Shown piece after piece: positions 6,500 to 9,936 of a stretch of DNA of 9,936 nucleotides. The DNA lies in assembly GCA_009923125.1 (NCBI GenBank), contig RFUD01000055.1:1-9936 (forward strand), given 5' to 3'. The notes under the pieces are model-generated. The model ran no database searches and was not told where the DNA came from. It saw nothing but the letters and a program-made list of their open reading frames with translations. Each line of letters starts with the position of its first letter. Positions within the stretch are counted from its first letter, which is position 1. This DNA is from Planctomycetia bacterium. GTDB taxonomy: Bacteria; Planctomycetota; Planctomycetia; Pirellulales; UBA1268. Position numbers and translations under genes: made by a program.

Positions 6500-6530
6500 C
6501 AGGAGGTGAGGTCTCCGGGGTGCATGATCG

Positions 6531-7250
6531 TCACGCGGCCTCCCGCGCGAGCTGTTCGAGTTCGGTGATGGCGTGGGCGTAGTTCTGCGCCCGGATGACG
6601 GCGCTGCCGGCCACGATCAGTTCCGCGCCCGCGGCGGCGACGGGGCCGACCGTTTCGGTCGAGATGCCGCCGTCGACGCAGAGGCGGAAGCCGGCGTTGC
6701 GTTGACGCCGCACGGCGGCGAGCGACGACAGCTTCTCCAGGGCGACGGGATTGAAACGCTGCCCGCCGTACCCGGGCTCGACGCTCATCACCAGCACGCC
6801 GTCGCAGCGGTCGAGATAGGGCTCCACCCGCTCCACGGGCGTGTCGGGGCTGAGTGCGAGATGGGCCTTCGCCCCGAGGCCGGCGATCGTCTCCAGCGTC
6901 GCCCCGGGGTCGGTCAGCCCCTCGACATGCACGGTGACGATGTCCGCGCCGGCCCGGGCGTAGTCGGCGATCGACCGCTCGGGTCGCTCGACCATCAGGT
7001 GCACCTCGAGCGGCACCTTGGCGGCCCGCCGGACCGCTTCCACCACGACCATCCCGTAGGTCAGCTGCGGTACGAACCGGCCGTCCATCACGTCGAGGTG
7101 CAGGGCCGCCGCGCCGGCCTCCTCCAGGCGTTCCACCTCCCGCGCCAGGTGGCCGAAGTCGCACAGCAACAGGGCCGGGAGCACCACCGGGCCGCGGGTT
7201 TCCAGACGGGTCGCCAACGGGTCGAGGGAGTGTCCTGCCGGGGAGGTCAC
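6531..7250 (-). CDS. rpe: Ribulose-phosphate 3-epimerase
   Basis: This cytoplasmic TIM-barrel enzyme interconverts ribulose 5-phosphate and xylulose 5-phosphate in the pentose phosphate pathway. All the key residues are visible: H51 and D53 in HLDVMDGRFVPQLTYG (51-66), H84 in EVHLMVERP, H108 in TVHVEG, MSVEPGYGGQRFNP (155-168) and D193 in CVDGGI (191-196). Together these give the metal ligands and the two acid/base aspartates; the phosphate-binding AGSAVI is at 214-219. The early 'PSxLSADF' motif reads PALLLCDF, with Ala for the conserved Ser. The start is the GTG at 7250, giving 239 residues, about 15-20 longer than usual. There is no clear Shine-Dalgarno sequence, and a later non-ATG start nearer residue 20 is possible because the family match begins at GPVVLPALLL. 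It is probably the first gene of an rpe / pseudo-phosphatase / accD operon. Confidence 0.96.
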   Translation of the reverse strand: MTSPAGHSLDPLATRLETRGPVVLPALLLCDFGHLAREVERLEEAGAAALHLDVMDGRFVPQLTYGMVVVEAVRRAAKVPLEVHLMVERPERSIADYARAGADIVTVHVEGLTDPGATLETIAGLGAKAHLALSPDTPVERVEPYLDRCDGVLVMSVEPGYGGQRFNPVALEKLSSLAAVRRQRNAGFRLCVDGGISTETVGPVAAAGAELIVAGSAVIRAQNYAHAITELEQLAREAA

Positions 7251-7446
7251 GGGCGGCCGATGCCTTGCGGAGAGTCGGCGGGCGAACCACGCGCCCGCAT
7301 CCGTGGGGTGCAGTCTACCACAGGGCCGCTGGAAAACCGTTTACCGGGCGCCCGCGCGGGCCCGGCGGGCGGCACGTAAGCCGAGTGTTCTGATAGACTT
7401 GTGGTACGCCGTTTCGTGTCGCGACGCGCTCGTCCGGAGGCCGCCG
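7251..7446. promoter_or_regulatory. Divergent promoter region between rpe and the putA-like gene
   Basis: This 196-bp region contains no gene and must hold the start signals for rpe (leftward) and the proline-catabolism gene (rightward). For the latter, TGATAGACT at 7391-7399 resembles an extended -10 box (TG, one base, TAGACT) 47 bp before the ATG, but no good -35 lies 17 bp upstream of it. A perfect 12-bp palindrome, GCCCGCGCGGGC, lies at 7350-7361; in DNA this rich in GC it may be chance. I see no clear rpe promoter. Confidence 0.35.
7436..7440 (+). promoter_or_regulatory. Ribosome binding site of the putA-like gene
   Basis: GGAGG lies 6 nt before the ATG at 7447 and fixes the start of the bifunctional proline-catabolism gene. 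Confidence 0.7.
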
Positions 7447-9936
7447 ATGTCTGCCGCGAAGGACCTGCCCCAAGCCTTCCCCAGCCGCCTCACGGGGGCT
7501 GATCTCGAGGCCATCGAGACCGCCACGCAGTCGATCGGGCGGCGGCTTCTCGCCGAGTCCCTCGCCGCCCAGCCGACGCCGGTCTCGACCGACTGGTGGG
7601 TGCAGCAGGCCGGGGAATGGGCCACGCAGCACGACGAGCTCAAGGTGCGGCTGTTTCGACTCGTCGACTGCATGCCGATGCTCGAGGACCCGGCCGCCCT
7701 CGATCGGCACGTCCGCGAATATCTCGACGACGGCGTCGTCGAGCGGCTTCCGCCGGCGCTCCGCATGGCGATCCAGGCCGCCCGCAGCGGTGTTTTGGCG
7801 CCGCTGGCCGCCCGGGCCGTGCGGGCCGCAACGCTCGCCCAGGCCCGGCGATTCGTCGCCGGGTCCAATCCCGACGAGGCCGCCGCCGCCGCACTCGCCG
7901 AGCGGCGGCACCATCGGGCATTCACGCTCGACCTGCTGGGCGAGGCCGTGACCAGCGACGACGAGGCCGATGCCTATGCGGCCGCCTACGTGAGGCTGCT
8001 CCACGACCTTCCACCCCAGGCCGCCCGTTGGCCGCACGACCCGCTCGTTGACGACGGGCCCGACGGTCCGCTGCCGCGGGTGAACGTGTCGCTCAAGCTC
8101 TCGGCCCTCGACAGCCAGTTCGACGCCGTCGATCCCCGCGGCACGTGCGAGCGTGTGCTCGCGCGGCTGCGGCCGCTGTGGCGGCTGGCCCGGGAGCGGG
8201 GCGCGCAGGTGCACGTGGACATGGAGCACCATGCGACGAAGGACCTCGCGCTCGCGATCTTCAGGCAGATCGCCGCCGAGCCGGAGTTTCGCGACTGGCC
8301 CGATTGCGGTGTCGTGGTGCAGGCCTACCTCCGCGACGCCCCCCGCGACCTCGAGGCGCTCGCGGCGTGGGCCCGGGCCCGCGGCACGCCGGTGTGGATC
8401 AGGCTCGTCAAGGGCGCCTACTGGGACGCCGAGACGATCCATGCCCGCGCGGCCGGCTGGCCGGTCCCGGTGTGGCGGGAGAAGTGGCGGACCGACGCCT
8501 GCTTCGAGGCGGCCACCCGCTACCTCATCGAGCATGCGGACGTGCTGCGGCCGGCGCTCGGCAGCCACAATCTACGGTCGCTCGCCCACGGCATGGCGGT
8601 GGCGGAGCACCTCGGCCTCGACCGGCGCGGCATCGAGATGCAGATGCTGCACGGGATGGGCGACCCGGAAAAGGCGGCCGTCACCGGGGCGGGCTGGCGG
8701 CTGCGCGTGTACATGCCCTACGGCGAGCTCGTGCCCGGGATGGCCTATCTCGTGCGCCGCCTGCTCGAAAACTCGTCGAACGACTCGTTTCTCCGCGCCG
8801 GCTTCGTGAAGCACGTGCCGCCCGAGACGCTCCTCGCGCCGCCGGCGCCGCCGCGGGCAGCGACGGGCGGGGCCGCGAACCGGTCGGATGGGCCGCCGCC
8901 CCGCGCCACGACCGACGCCGACGCCGGCGCGTTTCGCAACGAGCCGCTCGCCGACTTCTCGGTCGCCGAGGTCCGCGCGGCGCTCGAACGCGAGATCGTC
9001 GCGGCCGACCGCCGGTTCGCGGCGGGGCCCGTGCACGTGCCGCTGGTCATCGACGGCGTCCGCGCGACGACGACCGACACGTTCGATCGCCACGATCCCT
9101 CCGCGCACGGCAGGCTCGTCGCGCGGGTCGCGGCGGCCGACGCCGATGCCGCCCGTCGGGCCGTCGATGTGGCCCGCGGCGCGCTCGACGCGTGGCGGAG
9201 GCGAGGCTTCGCCGGCCGGGCGGCGATCCTGCGCCAGGCGGCGGCGCTCATGCGGCGGCGGCGGTTCGAACTCGCGGCACTCGAGATCGCGGAGGTCGGC
9301 AAGGGATGGCGCGAGGCCGATGCCGACGTCGCCGAGGCGATCGATTTCTGCGAGTACTACGCCCGCGAGGCCGAGCGGCTGGGGCGGCCCCGGCACGTGG
9401 ACGTGCCGGGGGAGGAGAATGCCAGCGGCTACCTGCCGCGCGGCGTGGCCGTGGTCATCGCGCCCTGGAATTTTCCGCTCGCGATCCTCGCCGGCATGAC
9501 CGCCGCCGCGCTTGTCACGGGCAACACGGTGGTGATGAAGCCGGCGGAGCAGTCGTCGCTCGTCGGCTGGACGCTGCACGAGATCCTGCTCGCCGCCGGA
9601 GTGCCGCCGGCCGCGGTCGCCTTCCTGCCCGGGCGGGGCGAGAGCGTGGGGCCGGCGCTCGTCGAGCATCCGGAGACGGCGCTCGTCGCCTTCACGGGCT
9701 CGCGGGCCGTGGGGCTCGAAATCAACCGTCGGGCCGCCGAGGCGTCGGCGGCGGGCGGGCGGCTGGTGAAGCGGGTGATCGCCGAACTGGGCGGCAAGAA
9801 CGCGATCATCGTGGACGACGACGCCGATCTCGACGAGGCGGTGGCGGCCGTCGTCCAGAGCGCGTTCGGATTCCAGGGCCAGAAGTGCTCCGCCTGCTCC
9901 CGCGTGATCGTGCTCGACCGGGTGCACGACGCCTTC
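7447..9936 (+). CDS. putA: Bifunctional proline dehydrogenase / glutamate-semialdehyde dehydrogenase (partial, 3' end outside window)
   Basis: This fused enzyme oxidises proline to P5C with FAD and then glutamate-semialdehyde to glutamate with NAD+. Its 830 visible codons are open to the right edge. Residues 1 to about 110 are a helical N-terminal region; there is no ribbon-helix-helix DNA-binding domain like that of E. coli PutA, so it should not repress its own gene. The proline dehydrogenase barrel follows: VNVSLKLSAL (212-221), VDMEHHATKD (257-266), RLVKGAYWDAE (319-329), and RRLLENSSNDSF (437-448), whose Arg pair binds the proline carboxylate. A Pro/Ala-rich linker (about 464-495) leads to the aldehyde dehydrogenase: APWNFPL (672-678), AELGGKN with E780, and FQGQKCSACSR with C814 as the likely nucleophile. 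The last part of the catalytic domain and the C-terminus are missing. The QGQKCSACSR form points to type-2 P5C dehydrogenases. Confidence 0.95.
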   Translation, partial: MSAAKDLPQAFPSRLTGADLEAIETATQSIGRRLLAESLAAQPTPVSTDWWVQQAGEWATQHDELKVRLFRLVDCMPMLEDPAALDRHVREYLDDGVVERLPPALRMAIQAARSGVLAPLAARAVRAATLAQARRFVAGSNPDEAAAAALAERRHHRAFTLDLLGEAVTSDDEADAYAAAYVRLLHDLPPQAARWPHDPLVDDGPDGPLPRVNVSLKLSALDSQFDAVDPRGTCERVLARLRPLWRLARERGAQVHVDMEHHATKDLALAIFRQIAAEPEFRDWPDCGVVVQAYLRDAPRDLEALAAWARARGTPVWIRLVKGAYWDAETIHARAAGWPVPVWREKWRTDACFEAATRYLIEHADVLRPALGSHNLRSLAHGMAVAEHLGLDRRGIEMQMLHGMGDPEKAAVTGAGWRLRVYMPYGELVPGMAYLVRRLLENSSNDSFLRAGFVKHVPPETLLAPPAPPRAATGGAANRSDGPPPRATTDADAGAFRNEPLADFSVAEVRAALEREIVAADRRFAAGPVHVPLVIDGVRATTTDTFDRHDPSAHGRLVARVAAADADAARRAVDVARGALDAWRRRGFAGRAAILRQAAALMRRRRFELAALEIAEVGKGWREADADVAEAIDFCEYYAREAERLGRPRHVDVPGEENASGYLPRGVAVVIAPWNFPLAILAGMTAAALVTGNTVVMKPAEQSSLVGWTLHEILLAAGVPPAAVAFLPGRGESVGPALVEHPETALVAFTGSRAVGLEINRRAAEASAAGGRLVKRVIAELGGKNAIIVDDDADLDEAVAAVVQSAFGFQGQKCSACSRVIVLDRVHDAF

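Noticed and set aside
6524..6568. Small plus-strand peptide gene behind the AGGAGGTGA at 6501
   Set aside because: The spacing to the ATG at 6524 is about 14 nt, and the frame gives only 14 residues antisense to the end of rpe. The motif is better read as minus-strand leader.
7350..7361. Perfect palindrome GCCCGCGCGGGC as an operator for putA or rpe
   Set aside because: It is made only of G and C in GC-rich DNA, the flanks do not extend the symmetry, and nothing ties it to a regulator.
7315..8568. Long minus-strand frame (417 codons) over the putA-like gene
   Set aside because: It is antisense to the proline dehydrogenase domain. The product is Arg/Gly/Pro-rich and low in complexity, with no motif.
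8572..9927. Long minus-strand frame (451 codons) over the aldehyde dehydrogenase half
   Set aside because: Antisense shadow of a well-recognised enzyme; Arg/His-rich with no domain signature.

Overview
The window looks like ordinary chromosome from a very GC-rich planctomycete, most probably of the Pirellulales type. Third codon positions are almost always G or C. The ECF sigma factor has the sequence style of the Rhodopirellula/Verrucomicrobium family, its partner is a FecR-like membrane protein with a jelly-roll-like ectodomain, and the AraC-type domain is of the XylR kind. The taxon is inferred from these families, because there is no rRNA gene here. I see no tRNA, CRISPR array, insertion sequence or phage gene.

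Left part (1-3288, all minus strand). Reading from right to left there is an ECF sigma factor, a FecR-like putative anti-sigma protein, and a 137-residue protein that is only the DNA-binding end of a XylR-type regulator. Each of these genes overlaps the next by one to four bases, so they are almost certainly one transcription unit with coupled translation. After a gap of 133 bp comes a CPA2-family cation:proton antiporter that runs off the left edge.

Middle part (3289-4971). A 200-bp divergent region with an imperfect 19-bp dyad separates the sigma operon from a plus-strand gene for a secreted BNR_4-type beta-propeller protein. This protein keeps a His/His/Tyr/Arg pattern that resembles the active site of propeller-type ulvan lyases. 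It may be a polysaccharide lyase, and it is a possible target of the sigma/XylR-like regulators next door.

Right-middle part (4972-7250, minus strand). The likely operon runs rpe (ribulose-phosphate 3-epimerase), then a histidine-phosphatase-fold protein that has lost both catalytic histidines, then accD (acetyl-CoA carboxylase carboxyltransferase beta subunit). It joins a sugar-phosphate enzyme, a pseudoenzyme and the committed step of fatty acid synthesis.

Right part (7251-9936). A 196-bp divergent region leads to a plus-strand putA-like gene. It encodes a proline dehydrogenase fused to P5C/glutamate-semialdehyde dehydrogenase and is cut by the window edge just after the catalytic cysteine.

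The best candidates for something undescribed are the coupled sigma / FecR-like / XylR-DNA-binding-domain cassette next to a putative secreted lyase, and the catalytically dead phosphatase homologue between rpe and accD.
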